DNA of 64,000 nt, from NCBI GenBank assembly GCA_029783825.1, contig JAREIK010003374.1:217852-281851 (forward strand), given 5' to 3'. Made by a program: the position numbers and the translations under genes. Shown piece after piece: positions 12,685-27,668 of the stretch; position 1 is the stretch's first letter, and every line of letters begins with the position of its first letter. Source of the DNA: Sapria himalayana. Its lineage: Eukaryota > Streptophyta > Magnoliopsida > Malpighiales > Rafflesiaceae. Below the pieces are notes generated by a model. That model was not told where the DNA came from. It did no database searches and worked only from the letters and a program-made list of their open reading frames with translations.

Positions 12685-15600
12685 TTTTAGGATTTAGGAG
12701 TTTAGTAATTTAAGTATTTAGGTATATTGTGGTTTATAGGTTTTATTTAAATAATTAAATCCCAAAAAATTTATTTTTATGATTTATTCTCATTTTCAAA
12801 GTTATAACCATTGAAAATATTATAATTTTTAATTTTTTTTTCAAATGTTAATACAATATTTAATTATAATAATCATAAAAATTAAATATTATGTAAATTC
12901 AGTATAAATAATTTTATTGATCGATATAATAATACTGATCATAAAATTGATTAATAAACTATCATTAATAAGATAGCTATTAATTAAAATATATTTGCAA
13001 AACACAAAACGATTCAAAATCAAAGTAAAATATATCACTAAATAATAATTTTTTATTTTTATATTTTTGATTCTTTTTATAAGCTTATAAATTTTTTTGA
13101 AGTAGCTAAATTATTTAAATTATATTTGTTTCATTCATTATTTTATTTTGCAATTAATATATAGATAAAAATAAACTAATAAATAATTAAAATGAATATT
13201 AAAATTAAAATGAATACAAATAAAAATGAGATTTATGATTAATTATTTAGGGTATACCAGTTTAATGGTTTAAGTATTTAGGAGTTTAAAAGTTTAGTGA
13301 TTTAAGTGTTTAGGAATTTAGTAGTTTATATGTTTTAATTAAATAATGAAATAACAAAAATATTATTTTTCAATTTTTTTATCAATTTTGATGGTTATAA
13401 CCTTTATAAATATAATAATTTTTAAATTTTTTTCAAATGTGAATACAATATTTAGTTACAATAAACTTAATAATTATATATCATGTATATTAAAAAAAAC
13501 AATTTTATTAATATAAATTAATAAACAATATAAATATAAATATAATAATGATCAAAAAATCAATTAATAAACTATTATTTATTGATAGATATTTATATAT
13601 TATTTATAAATACTTAAACCTTTAAAGATGGTTTAAATGTTTAAGTATTTAATGGTTTAGGGGTTTAGGAGTTTAATGATTTAAGCGTTTAAGCATTTAG
13701 TGGTTTATAGGTTTTATATAAACAATAAAATAACAAAAAATTTATTTCTGTGATTTTATCTCATTTTAAAAGATAATAACCATTAAAAATATAATAATTT
13801 TTAAATTATTTTCAATGAAAATTTAATATTTAGTTATAATAATCTTTATAATTATATATCATGTAAATTCAATATAAACAATTTTATTGATAAATATTCT
13901 AATAATGATCAAAAATTAAATTAATAATCTATTATTAATAAGATAGATATCAATTAATATATAATTGCGAAACCTAAAATTATTAAGAAGCAAAGCAAAA
14001 TATATTACTATATAATAATTTTTTGTTTTGAAAATTTTTTTTCTTTTAAACAGTTTATATATAATTCTTTGATGAAAAATAATTTATATAAATTTTTTTT
14101 GTCTAGCTCAAATTATTTTGTAATTAATATTTATATATAAATAAACAAATAAATAATTAAAATGAATATTTATAATTATAATGAAAAAAAAATGAGATTT
14201 ATTATTTATTATTTAGGGATACTATTTTAATTTAAATTAGATATGTCTCACTAATAATTTATTTTGTAAGTAATATTTCTATAAAAATAAACTAATAAAT
14301 AATTAAAATAAAAATTTAAAATTATACTGAATAAAAATTAAAATGAGATTTATGAATTATTATTAATGTTTACAAGTTTAATGGTTTAAGTATTTAGAGG
14401 TTTTATCGTTTAGAAGTTTAGCGATTTTTGTTTTTAGTCATTTAGTGGTTTATAGGTTTTATTTAAACAATGAAATAACAAAAAAAATATTTTTTATTTT
14501 TTTTCACATTTTCAAAGGTTATAACCTTTGAAAATGTGATAATTTTAAATTTTTATAAAAATGTGAATACAATATTTAGTAATAATAATCATTATAATTA
14601 TATATAATATAAACTAAATATAAACAATTTTATTGATAGATATGATATCAATTATAAAAAAATAAATTAATATACTATTTTTAATATAATAGATATAAAT
14701 TAAAATATAATTAAAAACCTAAAATGATTCAAAAACAATGTAAAATTTATAACTAAATAATAATTTTTGTTTTTTAGTTTTTGCTTCTTTTTATAACCTT
14801 ATATATTTTTTTGATGAAAAATAAATTATTTAAATTATATTTGTATCACTCATAATTTATTTTGTAATTAATATTTCAATATATTATTTAAATTATATTT
14901 AAGGTTTACGAGTTTAACGGTTTAGGTATTTAAGGACTTCGAGGTTTAGGAGTTTAGAGATTGATGTGTTTAGGCATGTAATGGTCTATATGTTCTATTT
15001 AAACAATGATATAATAAAATTTTTTTTTTGTTATTTTTTATCATTTTTTAAGGTTATAACCTTTGAAAATATAACAATTTTTAAATTTTTTTATATGTGA
15101 ATACAATATTTAGTTATGATAATCTTAATAATTATATATCTTGTAAACTCAATATAAACAATTATATTTATAGATATTATATTAATGATCAAAAAATAAA
15201 TTAATAAACTATTATTAATAAGAAAGATTTTATTTAAAATATATTTGCAAAGCAAAATTTATTCAAAATCAAAATAAAATATATTACTAAATAATAATTT
15301 ATTTGATGTTTTGATTCTTTTAATAAGTTTACATTTATTTTTATTAAAAGTAAATTATTTGAATTATAGTTGTCTTCCTTATAATTTGTTTTTAATTTAT
15401 AATTCTATAAAAATAAACTAATAAATAATTAAAATGAATATTTAAAACTATAATGAATACTAATAAAATAGAGATTTATTATTTATTATACAGGATATAC
15501 TAGTTTAATAATTTAAGTATTTAGGTGTTTTGGGGTTTAGTGATTTAAGTGTTTAGGCCTTTAGTGATTTATAGTTTTATTTAAAGAATGAAAAAATAAA

Positions 15601-18600
15601 AAATTAAATTTTTTGATTTTTTTTTATTTTTGAAGGTTATACCATTAAAAATTATAAAAATTTTTAATTTTATTTAAATGAGAATATAATATTCAGTAAT
15701 AATAATCTTAATAATTATATATAATATAAACTCAATATAAATACTTTTTTTAATAGATATTATAATAATGATCAATAAAAAATTAATAAACAATTATTAA
15801 TAAGAATTACATAAATTAAAATATAATTGCAAAATCTAAAATGACTAAAAATAAAAATAAAATATATTACTAAATAATAAATTTTTGTTTTTAAAATTTT
15901 GCCTCTTTTTATAAGGATATATTTTTTTTATAAAAAATAAATTATATAAATTATATATGTTTCACTAATAATTTATTTTGTAATTAATATTTCTATAAAA
16001 ATAAACTGATAAATAATTAAAATAAAATTTTAAAATTATACTTAATAGAAATTAAATTGAGATTTATAATTTTTTATTAATGTACACTTGTTTAATAGTT
16101 TAAGTATTTGTAGGTTTTGTCGTTTAGGAGTTAAGAAATTTATGTTTTTAGGCATTCAGTGGTTTATAGTTTTTATTTAAACAATAAAATAACAAAAAAA
16201 ATTTTGTAATATTTTCTCATTTTGAGAGGTTATAACCTCTGAAAATATAAAAAAATTTAAGATTTTCTGAAATGTGAATACAATATTTAGTTATAATAAT
16301 ATTAATAATTGTATATCATATAAATTCAATATAAACAATTTTATTGATAGATTTTATAATAATGATCAAAAATTAAATTAATAAACTATTAATAATAAGA
16401 TAGATATTAAATAAAAAATATTTAAAAAACCCAAATTGCTTCAAAATTAAAGTAAACTATAATACTGAATAATAATTCTTTATTTTTAAATTTTACTTCT
16501 TTTATAAGCGTATATATCTTTTTTGATTAAAAAAAATATTTAAATTATATTTGTCGCACTCATAATTTATGTTGTAATAAATATTTCTATAAAAATAAAC
16601 TAATAAATAATAAAAATGAATATTTAAAATTATAATAAATAGAAATAAAAATTAGATTTATTAATTATTATGTATTATATAGCGGTTTAATAGTTTATGT
16701 ATTTAGGTATTACGGGGTTTAGAAGTTTATTGATTTAATTATGTATGCATTTAGTGGTTTATTGGTTTTATTTAAAAAATAAAATAACAAAAAAATTATT
16801 TTTATTATTTTTTGATATTTTGAAAGGTTATAACCTTTGAAAATATAATAATTTTAAATTTTTTTCAAAAGTGATTTCAATATTTAGTAATAATAATCAT
16901 TATATTTATATTTCATATAAATTCAATATAAATAATTTTATTAATAGATATTCTATTAATTATCAAAAAAATAAAATAATAATCTATTATTAATAATACA
17001 TATATCAATTAACAAATAATTACAAAACCAAAAATGGTTTAAAAGCAAAGTAAAATATATTACTATATAATAATTTTTTGTTTTGAATTTTTTTTTCTTT
17101 TTAAAAGTTTATCTATATTTTTTTGATGAAAAATAATTTATATAAATTATATTTGTCTAACTCATAATTTATTTTATAATTAATATTTATATACAAATAT
17201 ATTAATAAATATTTAAATGAATATTTAAAATTATAATTAAAAAAATGATATTTATTCTGTATTATTTAGTGTATTCCGGTTTAATTTAAATTAATATCTG
17301 TCTTACTAATAATTTATTTCGTAATTAATATTGATAAAAAAATAAACTGTTATATAATTAAAATAAAAATTTAAAATTATACTAAATAAAAATTAAAATG
17401 AGATTTATGAATTATTATTAATGTATACCAGTTTAATGGTTTAAGTATTTAGTTATAATAATCTTAATAATTATATATAATGTAAACTCAATATAAATAA
17501 TTTTATTCATAGATATTATAATAATGATCAATAAATAAATTAATAAACTAGTATTAATAAGAATGATATAAATTAAAATATAATTGTAAAATCTAAAATG
17601 ATTCAAAATCAAAATAAGATATATTAATAAAAAATAATTTTTTATTTTTAAAATTTTGCCTATTTTTATAAGCATATATATTTTTTTTGATGAAAAAATA
17701 AATTATTTAAATTATATCTGTCTCACTAATAATTTATTTTGTAATTAATATTTCTATAAAAATAAATTGATAAATAAATAAAATGAATATTTAAAATTAT
17801 AATGGATACAAATAAAAATGAGAATTATGATTTATTATTTAGACTATACTAATTTAATGTTTTGAGTATTTATGTGCTTCGGGGATTAGGAGTTTAGTCA
17901 TTTTAGTATTTATTCATTTAGTGGTTTATAGGTTTTATCTAAAAAATAAAATAAAATAAAAGTATTTTTGTTATTTTTTCTCATTTTTAAAGGTTATAAC
18001 CTTTGAAAATATAATAATTTTTTAATTTTTTTGAAAGTGAATACATTTTGAAGTTAATAATCATAATAATTAAATATCATATAAATTCAATATAAATTAT
18101 TATTTGGTATATATTATAATAATGATCATAAAAAAATAATAAACAATTATTAATAAGATAAATATTATTTAAAATATATTTGCAAAACCTAAAATGATTC
18201 AAAATCAAAGTGAAATATTTTACTAAATATTAATTTTAAATTATTAAATTTTTGTATCCATTTATAAGCCTACATATTTTTTGATAAAAAATAAAATATT
18301 TAAATTATATTTGTCACTCTAATAATTTATTTTTTAATTTATATTTCTATAAAAAGAAACTATTAAATAATTAAGATGTATGTTTAAAATTATAATGAAT
18401 ACTAATAAAAATGAGATTTATTATTTATTATATATAGTATACCGGTTTAATGGTTAAATTATTTAGGGGTTTTGTCGTTTAGCAGTTTAGCAATTTATGT
18501 TTTTAGGCATTTAGGTGTTTATATGTTTTATTTATATAATAAAATAATTTTTTTTTTGATTTTTTCTGATTTTCAAAGGTTATAATCTTTGAAAAGAAAA

Positions 18601-21600
18601 TAATATTTAAAATTTTTGAAATGTGAATATCATGTATAATTATATTAATCTTACTAATTATATATCATATAAATTAAATATAAACAATTTTAATGATAGA
18701 TATTATAATAATGATCAAAAATTAAATTAACAAACTATTATTAAAAATCTAAATATCAATTAAAATATATTAACATAACACAAAATGATTCAAAATCAAA
18801 TCAAAATATATTACTAAATAATAATATTTAATTTTTTAATTTTTTTTCTTTTTTTAAGCTTATATATTTTTGATTAAATATAAATTATTTAAATATTATT
18901 TGTCTCATTCGAAATTTATTTAGAATTAATTTTTCTAAAAAATTAAACTATAAATAATTAAAATGAATATTTAACATTATAATAAATATAAATATAAATG
19001 AGATTTTTATTTAATAAGTAGAATATAGCTATTAAAAGGTTTATGTTTTTAGGGGTTTCGAGGTTTATGAGCTTACTAATTTAAGTAAGTAATCATTTAA
19101 TGATCTATAGGTATTATTTAAAAAATGAAATAACAATAAATTTATTTTTATTATTATTTCTCATTTTTAAGGTTATAAACTTTTGAAAATATAATAATTT
19201 TTAAATTTTTTTTAAAAGTGAATATAATTTTTATTTATAATAATCATAATAATTATATATCATATAAATTCAATATAAACAATTATATTGATAGATATTC
19301 TAATAATTAGCAAAAAATAAATTAAAAATCTTTTATGAATAAGATTGATATTACTTAAAATATAATATCAAAACCTAAAATGATTCAAAAGCAAAGCAAA
19401 ATATATTACTAAATAATAATTATTTGTTTTTAATTTTTATTCTTTTATAAGCTTATCTATTTTTTGATGAAAAATAATTTTTATAAATTATATTTTTAAC
19501 TCATAATTTATTTTATAATTAATACAGATATACAAATAAAAAATGAAAAATAAAATTGATTTTTTTAAATTATAATGAAAAGAAATAAAAATAAGATTTA
19601 TTAATTATTATTTAGTGTATACCGGTTTAAAGGATTATCTAGAAAGGGGTATCGGGATTTTTGTAGTTTAGTGATTTAAGCGTTTAGGAATTTAGTGGTG
19701 CATAGGTTTTATTTAAACAATGAAATAACAAAAACATATAAATTTTTTTATTTTTTCACATGTTCAAAGGTTATAAACTTTGAAATCATAAAAATTTTAA
19801 AACTTTTTTCAAAGTGAATACAATATTTAGTTATAATAATTATTAAATTTATATATCATATAAATTCAATATAAACATTTTTATTGATAAATATTCTAAT
19901 AATGATCAAAAAATAAATTAATCATCTATTATTAATATTATATATATCATTTAAAATATAATTACAAATATTAAATGATTTAGAAGCTAAGCAAAATATA
20001 TTATAATATAATAATTTTTTGTTTTGAAATTTGTTTTTAAAAATTTATCTATATTTTTTTTGATGAAAAATAATTTATATATATTATATTTGCCTAACTA
20101 GTAATTTATTTCTAATTAATATTTATATAACAATATACAAATAAATAATTAAAATGAATATTTAAAATTATAATGAAAAAAATGAGTTTTATTATTAATT
20201 ATTTTGGGTATACCAGTTTAATTTAAATTAGATCTATTTAACTAATAATTTATTTTGTAATTAATATTTATATACAAATAAACTAATAAATAATTAAAAT
20301 AAAAATTTAAAATTAAACTGAATAAAAAATAAAAGGAAATTTATGATTTATTATTAATGTATACCAGTTTAATTGTTTACGTATTAAAAGGTTTTGTCAT
20401 TTAGGAGTTTAGCAATTTATATTTTTAGGCATTTAGTGGTTTATTGGTTTTATTTAAACAATAAAATAACAAAAAAAAATTGGTAATTTTTTCTCATTTT
20501 CATAGGTCATAACCTTTGAAAATATAATAATATTTAATATTTTTGAAATGTTAATATAATATTTAGTTATAATAATATTAATAATTATATATCATATAAA
20601 TTTTATATAAACAATTTTATTGATAGATATTATAATAATGATCAAAAATTAATTAATAAACTAGTAATAATAAGATATATATTAATTAAAAAATATTTTC
20701 AAAACCCAAATTGATTCAAATTAAAGTAAAAAATATTATTGGATAATAATTTTTAATTTTTAATTTTTAAATTTTACTTCTTTTATAAGTGTATATATTT
20801 TTTTTATTAAAAATAAATTATTTAAATTATATTTGTCGCACTCATTTGTAATAAAAATTTATATAAAAATAAACTAATAAATAATTATAATGAATATTTA
20901 AAATTATAATAAATTGAAATAAAAATTAGATTTCTTAATTATTCAGTAGTATATAGCAGTTTAATGGTTTATGTATTTAGGCATTACGAGCTTTAGGAGT
21001 TTATTGATTTAACTGTGTATGCATTTAGTGGTTTATAGGCTTTATTTAAAAATTAAAATAACAAAATATTTATTTTTATTATTCTTTGATATTTTCAATG
21101 GTTATAACATTTGAAAATATAATAATTTTTATATTTTTTTCAAATGTGAATTCAATATTTAGTTATAATAAACATTATATTTATATTTCATATAAATTCA
21201 TTATAAACAATATTATTGATGAATATTCTAATAATGATCAAAAAATAAATTAATAATCTATTATTAATAAGATAGATATCATTTAAAATATAATTACAAA
21301 ATCTATAATGATTCAGAAGCAAAGCAAATTATATTACCATATAATAATTTTTTAATTTTTTTTTTCTTTCAATAAGTTTTTCTATATTTTTTTGAAGAAA
21401 AATAGTTTATATAAATTATATTTGTCTAATTCATAATTTATTTTTTATTAATATTTATATAAAAATAAACAAATAAATAATTAAAATGAATATTTAAAAT
21501 TATAATGAAAAAAAAATGAGATTTATTCTCTATTATTTAGGGTATACCAGTTTACTTTTAATTATATTTATCTCACTTATAATTTATTTTGTAATTAATA

Positions 21601-24600
21601 TTTCAAAAAAAATAAACTGATAAATAATTAAAATAAAAATTTAAAATGATACTGAATAAAAATTAAAATGAGATTTATGAATTATTATTAATGTATACTA
21701 GTTTAATATTTTAAGTATTTTTAGGTTTTGTCGTTAAGGACTTTAGCGATTTATGTTTTTAGGCATTAAGTGGTTTATTGGTTTTGTTTAAACAATGAAA
21801 TAACAAAAAAAATATTTTTGATATTTTTTCTCATTTTCAAAGGTGAATACAATATTTAGTAATAATAATCATTATAATTATATATAATATAAACTAAATA
21901 TAAACAATTTTATTCATAGATATGATATCAATTATCAAAAAATAAATTAATATGTTATTATTATTATGATGGATATAAATTAAAATATAATTGCAAATCC
22001 TAAAATTATTCACAATCCAAGTAAAATTTATTACTAAATAATAATTTTTGTTTTTTAGTTTTTGCTTCTTTTATAAGCTTTTATTTTTTTGATGAAAAAT
22101 AAATTATTTAAATTATATTTGTTTCGCTCATAATTTATATTTTGATAAATTATTTAAATTATATTTAAGGTTTACGAGTTTAAAGGTTTAAGTATTTAGG
22201 AGATTTTGTATTTAAGAGTTTAGATGTATAAGTGTTTAGGCATTTAGTGGTTTATAAGTTTTATTTAAACAATGATATAGCAAAAAATTTATTTATATTA
22301 TTTTTTCTAATTTTTGAAGATTATATCCTTTGAAAATATAATAATTTTTAAATTTTCTTCGAATGTAAATATATTATTTATTTATAATAATCTTCATAAT
22401 TATAATTCATTTAAATTCAATATAAATAATTATATTGCTAGATATTATAATTATGATCAAAAATAAATTAATAAACTATTATTAATAAAATAGTTATTAT
22501 TTAAAAAGTATTTGCAAAATCAAAATATATTCAAATCAAAGTAAAATATATTACTAAATAATAATTTTTTTGAATGTTTTTCTTTTTATAACTTTATATT
22601 TTTGTTTTTAAAAATAAATTATTTAAATTATATGTGTCTTACTCATAATTTATTTTGTAATTTATAATTCTATAATAATAAACTACAAATTAATTAAAAT
22701 GAATATTTAAAATTATAATGAATAGAAATAAAATTTAGATTGATTATTTATTATCCAGGATATACCAGTTTAATGGTTTAAGTATTTAGGTGTTTTTTGG
22801 TTTAGTAGTTTAGTGATTTAATTGATTAGACCTTTAGTTATTCATAGTTTTTATTTAAAGAATGAAAAAACAAAAAATTTAATTTTTTGATTTTTTTTAA
22901 TTTTTGAAGGTTGTAACCTATGAAAATATAATAATTTTTTATTTTTTTTAAATGTAAATATTATATTTAGTTATAATAATCTTAATAATTATATGTAATG
23001 TAAACTCAATATAAATTATTTTATTGATAGATATTATAATAATGATCAATAAAAAAATTAAGAAACTTGTATTTATAAGAATGATATAAATTAAAATATA
23101 ATTTTAAAATCTAAAATGATTCAAAATCAAAATATGATATATTATTGAATAATAATTTTTTATTTTTAAAATTTTGCCACTTTTTATGAGCATTTTTTTA
23201 TATAAAATAAATTATTTAAATTATATATGGCGCACTAATAATTTATTTTGTAATTAATATTTCTATAAAAATAAACTGATAAATAATTAAAATGAATATT
23301 TAAAATTATAATGAATACTAATATAATTGAGATTTTTCATTTATTATTTAGGCTATACTAATTTAATGTTTTAAGTATTTATGGGCTTGGGGGTTTAAGA
23401 GTTTAGTCATTTTAGTATTTAGTCATTTAGTGGTTTATAGGTTTTATATAAAAATTAAAATAACAAAAAAATTATTTTTGTTATTTTTTCGCATTTTTGA
23501 AGGTTATAACCTTTGAAAATATAATAATTTTTAAATTTTTTTTTGAAAAGTGAATACAATATGAAGTTATAACAATCATAATAATTATATATCATATAAA
23601 TATAATATAAACTATTTTATTGATATTTATTATAATAATGATCATAAAAAAGTAATAACCAATTATTAATAAGATAAATATTGTTTAAAATATATTTTCA
23701 AAACCTAAAATGACTCAAAATCAAACTGAAATATTTTACTAAATATTAATTTTAATTTTTTAAATTTTTGTATCCATTTATAAGCCTATATATTTTATGA
23801 TGAAAAATAAATTATTTAAATTATATTTGTCTTACTAATAATTTATTTTTTAATTTATATTTCTATAAAATTAAACTAATTAATAATTAAAATGTATATT
23901 TAAAATTATAATGAATACTAATAAAAATGAGATTTATGATATATTATTTAAGGTATAACTATTTAATTGTTTAAGTTTTTTGTGATTTTGGGGTTAAAAA
24001 GTTTATTGATTTATATGTTTACACATTTTCATGTTTATAGGTTTTATTTAATCAATGAAATAACAAAAAATTTATTTTTATGAATTTTAGTGATTTTCAA
24101 AGTTAATAACCTTTAAAAATATAATAATTTTTTAATCTTTCTAAAATATGAATATAATACTTATTTATAATAATCTTAATAATTATATTTGTTGTAGATT
24201 CAATGTAAAAAAATGTATTAATATATATTATAAAAATGATCAAAAAATAAATTAATAAACTATTATTAATAAGATAGAATTAATTAAAATATATTTGCAG
24301 AAAGCAAAATAATTCAAAATCAAAGAAAATTATATTACTAAATAAAATTTTAAATTTTTGAAATTTTGTTTATTTTTATAAGCTTTTTTTTCATAAAAAA
24401 TAATTTATTTAAATTATATCTGTCTCACTCATTATTTATTTTGTAATTAATATTTCTATAAATATAAACTACAAAATAAATAAATACATATTTAAAATTA
24501 TAATGAATACAAATAAAAATGAGATATATTATTTATTATTTAGGTTATATAGGTTTAATGGTTTAAGTATTTATGGGGTTTTGGGATTTAGGATTCAAGA

Positions 24601-24687
24601 GATTTAAATGTTTAGGCATTTAGTGGTTTATAAGTTTTATTTAAATAATAAAATAATAAAAAATTATTTTTGTGATTTTTTTATCAT

Positions 24688-24713
24688 TTTCAAAGGTTAT
24701 AACCTTTGAAAAT
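24688..24713. repeat. 26-bp perfect palindrome (satellite box, R array)
   Basis: Exact TTTTCAAAGGTTA plus mirror, in the R-oriented array. The box reads identically on both strands, so its preservation in both arrays is directly comparable. Confidence 0.9.
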
Positions 24714-25130
24714 ATAATAATTTTTAAATTTTTTTCAAATGTAAATATAATATTTAGTTATAATAACTTAAGAATTATAAGACATTTTAATTAAATATAA
24801 GTAATTTTATTGTTAGATAATATAAAAATGATCAAATAATAAATTAATAAACTATTATTAATAAGATTGATCGCAATTAAAATAAAATTGCAAAACCTAT
24901 ATATAATGATTCAAAATCAAAGTAAAATATATTACTAAATAATAATTTTTAGTTTTAAAATATTTACTTCTTTATATAAGATTATTTTTAAAAATAAATT
25001 ATTAAAATAATATTTGTCTCACTCATTATTTATTCTGTGATTGATATTTCTATAAAAATTAAACTAATAAATAATTAAAATGAATATTTAAAATTATAAT
25101 GAATACAAATTAAAATGAGATTTATGATTT

Positions 25131-25135
25131 ATTAT
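25131..25135. other. Empty LTR target site (ATTAT) in paralogous monomer
   Basis: In the R array the type-e monomer reads TTTATGATTTATTATATGTG without interruption. This is the position where the LTR sits in the three occupied copies, showing the unoccupied form. Confidence 0.65.
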
Positions 25136-26904
25136 ATGTGGTATACCGGTTTAATGGTTTGATTATTTAGGAGTTTTGTCATTTAGGTGTTTAGCAATTT
25201 ATGTTTTTATGCATTTATTGGTTTATAGGTTTTATTTATATAATAAAAATTTAAAATTATTTTTTTGATTTTTTCTGATTTTCAAAGATTTTAATCTTTG
25301 AAAATAAAATAATTTTTAAAATTTTTTTGAAATGTGAATACAATGTATACTTATATTAATCTTACTAATTATATATCATATAAATTCTAAATAAATAATT
25401 TTAATGATAGATATTATAATAATGATCAAAAATTAAATGAATAAACTATTATTAATAATATAAATATAATTAAAATATATTTACATAACACAAAATGATT
25501 CAAAATCAAATCAAAATATATTACTAAATAATAATTTTTAATTTTTAAAATTTTCCTAATTTTTTTAAAATTATATTTATTTTTATTAAAATAAATTATT
25601 TAAATAATATTTGAATCACTCGAAATTTATTTTGTAATTAATTTTATTAAAAAATTAAACTATAAATAATTAAAATGAATATTTAAAATTATAATAAATA
25701 GAAATAAAAAAGAGATTTATTATTTATTAAGTAATATATAGCTAATAAAAGGTTTATGTATTTAGGGGTTTCGAAATTTATGAGCTTACTAATTTAAGTA
25801 AGTAAGCATTTAATGATCTATAGTTTTTATTTAAAAAAAGAAATAACAAAAAATTTATTTTTATTATTTTTTTCTCATTTTTTAAGGTTATAACAAATTT
25901 TTAAAAGTGAATATAATATTTAGTTATAATAATCATTATATTTATATATCATATAAATTCAATATAACAAATTTTATTTATAAATATTCTAATAATGATC
26001 AAAAAATAAATTAATAATCTATTATTAATAAGATAGATATCAATTTTAATATAATTACAAAACCTAAAATGATCCAGAAGCAAAGCAAAATATATTACTA
26101 TATAATAATTTTTTGTTTTGAATTTTTTTTTCTTTTAAAAGTTTATCTATATTATTTTGATGAAAAATAATTTATATAAATTATATTTGTGTAACTCATA
26201 ATTTATTTTGTAATTAATATTTATATAAAAATAAACAAATAAATAATTAAATTTGAATATTTACATTTAAAATGAAAAAAAAATGAGTTTTATTCTTTAT
26301 TATTTAGGATATACCGATTTAATTTAAATTAGATCTGTCTCACTAATAATTTATTTTGTAATTAATATTTCTATAAAAATAAACTGATAAATAATTAAAA
26401 TAAAAATTAAAATTATAGTGAATAATTAAAATAATTTATTTTGTTACTCTCTCAACACTAGAATGATTGCTAAGGCTCTAACCAAAATAATAGGAGCTTT
26501 TACTTTATCTCTATTTTGTCTCATCATATTTGATGTTGAATCACTGGGCTATCAAAGGTAATTTGACTCATGTATGCTAATAGACTAAACCAAAGTTGTA
26601 CCCCTATGTGTTGAAATAGCTAGTTGTTGAGAAGGGCAAGAAGTATGGGTTCTCTTTCAATCAAGAATCAAAAAATTTATTTTATTGGCATGTCTAAGCC
26701 TTTTTTTTATTTCATGATGGATATGAATATAATCATTTCTTTCTTTTTATATTAAATGAGTTATGTATACAAGGTCACAATAGCCAAAAAGGTGTAAATG
26801 AATCATATTCAAATGTATAAAAGGTTTTAATCATTGCTCAAAATATTAGTTTTGCATATTGACACTTGAGGTCACAAATCAAAGGAAAAAGCCATAGTGA
26901 TATT

Positions 26905-27240
26905 TCCAATCCCAAGAATTTTAGCTATAGAAAGTTATCAAGAATAGTACTCTAGCTTTAACTATTTCTAGGGTCATGGACTTTTGCTCTTTAGGAATGT
27001 ACAAAGTTACAATAATTCCTAGTGCAATGACTTCGCAATATAAAGATAAAATGCACAAGCTATGGTCATATCCAATACTGTGACCCAGTATTATAGTGAT
27101 TAAAAATGTATTCATGATCATTCTTAGTGCCATAACAATATGTTCAACAGAGAGACACATGTTATGGCATATTCTCATCGATATAAATTGTTGTTCTAGA
27201 GACAAAATATACAATCATGACCATTGCTAATGCTATAATA
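26905..27240 (-). repeat. 105-bp tandem repeat, copy in segment C2
   Basis: Inverse counterpart of 9341-9700 with the same diverged units. A 97-codon open frame (26921-27214) shares about 60 residues with the one in copy 1 and then diverges, as expected of duplicated non-coding DNA. Confidence 0.55.
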
Positions 27241-27373
27241 ATCTAAAGCAAGAAAGAGATTGAATTAATAACTCACCCCTTGAGTCATGACTTTGTGGTA
27301 CATATACAAAAAGATAAATCTGTGACATTCCTAAAAGTTTTGAATTTCAATTTAAATTTAACAATTAGTCATT

Positions 27374-27459
27374 TGATTTAGGATTTAGGATTTAGGGTTT
27401 ATGGATTAGGGTTATAGTTTATGGTTTAAGGTTTAGGATTTAAAGTTTAGGGTTTATGA
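27374..27459 (-). repeat. Degenerate telomere-like tract (TTTAGGG)n
   Basis: TTTAGGG and near variants in tandem, the inverse copy of 9127-9211, adjoining the T-run that mirrors the A-tract. Confidence 0.75.
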
Positions 27460-27499
27460 TTTTTTTTTTGTATTTTTTTTGGAAAATACACACTTTATT
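27460..27499 (-). terminator. Polyadenylation signal and A-tract (minus strand)
   Basis: On the minus strand AATAAA (27494-27499) is followed, after 13 bp, by an A-rich run (27460-27480, with single interruptions). It lies about 170 bp after the stop codon of the gene fragment. Confidence 0.5.
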
Positions 27500-27668
27500 T
27501 ATCATTTAGGCACACAACTTACAAGAGACTAAAAAGCGGACTAATTTAGGCCAGACCACCAAATTATATGCACCTTAATGATTCTATGCATAAAATACAT
27601 AAAAAAACATAATGCCTAATAATTCCAAGCATACGAATACAACTAAAATCACTTGGCATTCCCGGACT

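Larger units (their letters stand above)
12685..26436 (-). repeat. AT-rich satellite array, R orientation
   Basis: The same satellite read on the minus strand: boxes appear as GGTTTATAGGTTTTATTTAAA followed by the palindrome, and the telomere-like part as TTTAGG/TTTAAG words. From left to right it opens with the x-n-m monomers that always flank segment B, then runs through b, k, j, a/b alternation, c, d, e, further k/j types, and g, f, e, d near 24.0-25.8 kb. An empty LTR target (ATTAT, complement of ATAAT) is at 25131-25135. Junctions suggesting internal deletions occur near 17448 and 21845. No coding sequence seen. Confidence 0.9.

Noticed and set aside
12522..12713. Small frame at segment B copy 1, related to one at 63751-63933
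   Set aside because: The frames begin in B and end in satellite; the residues diverge by frameshift between copies, so no protein is supported.
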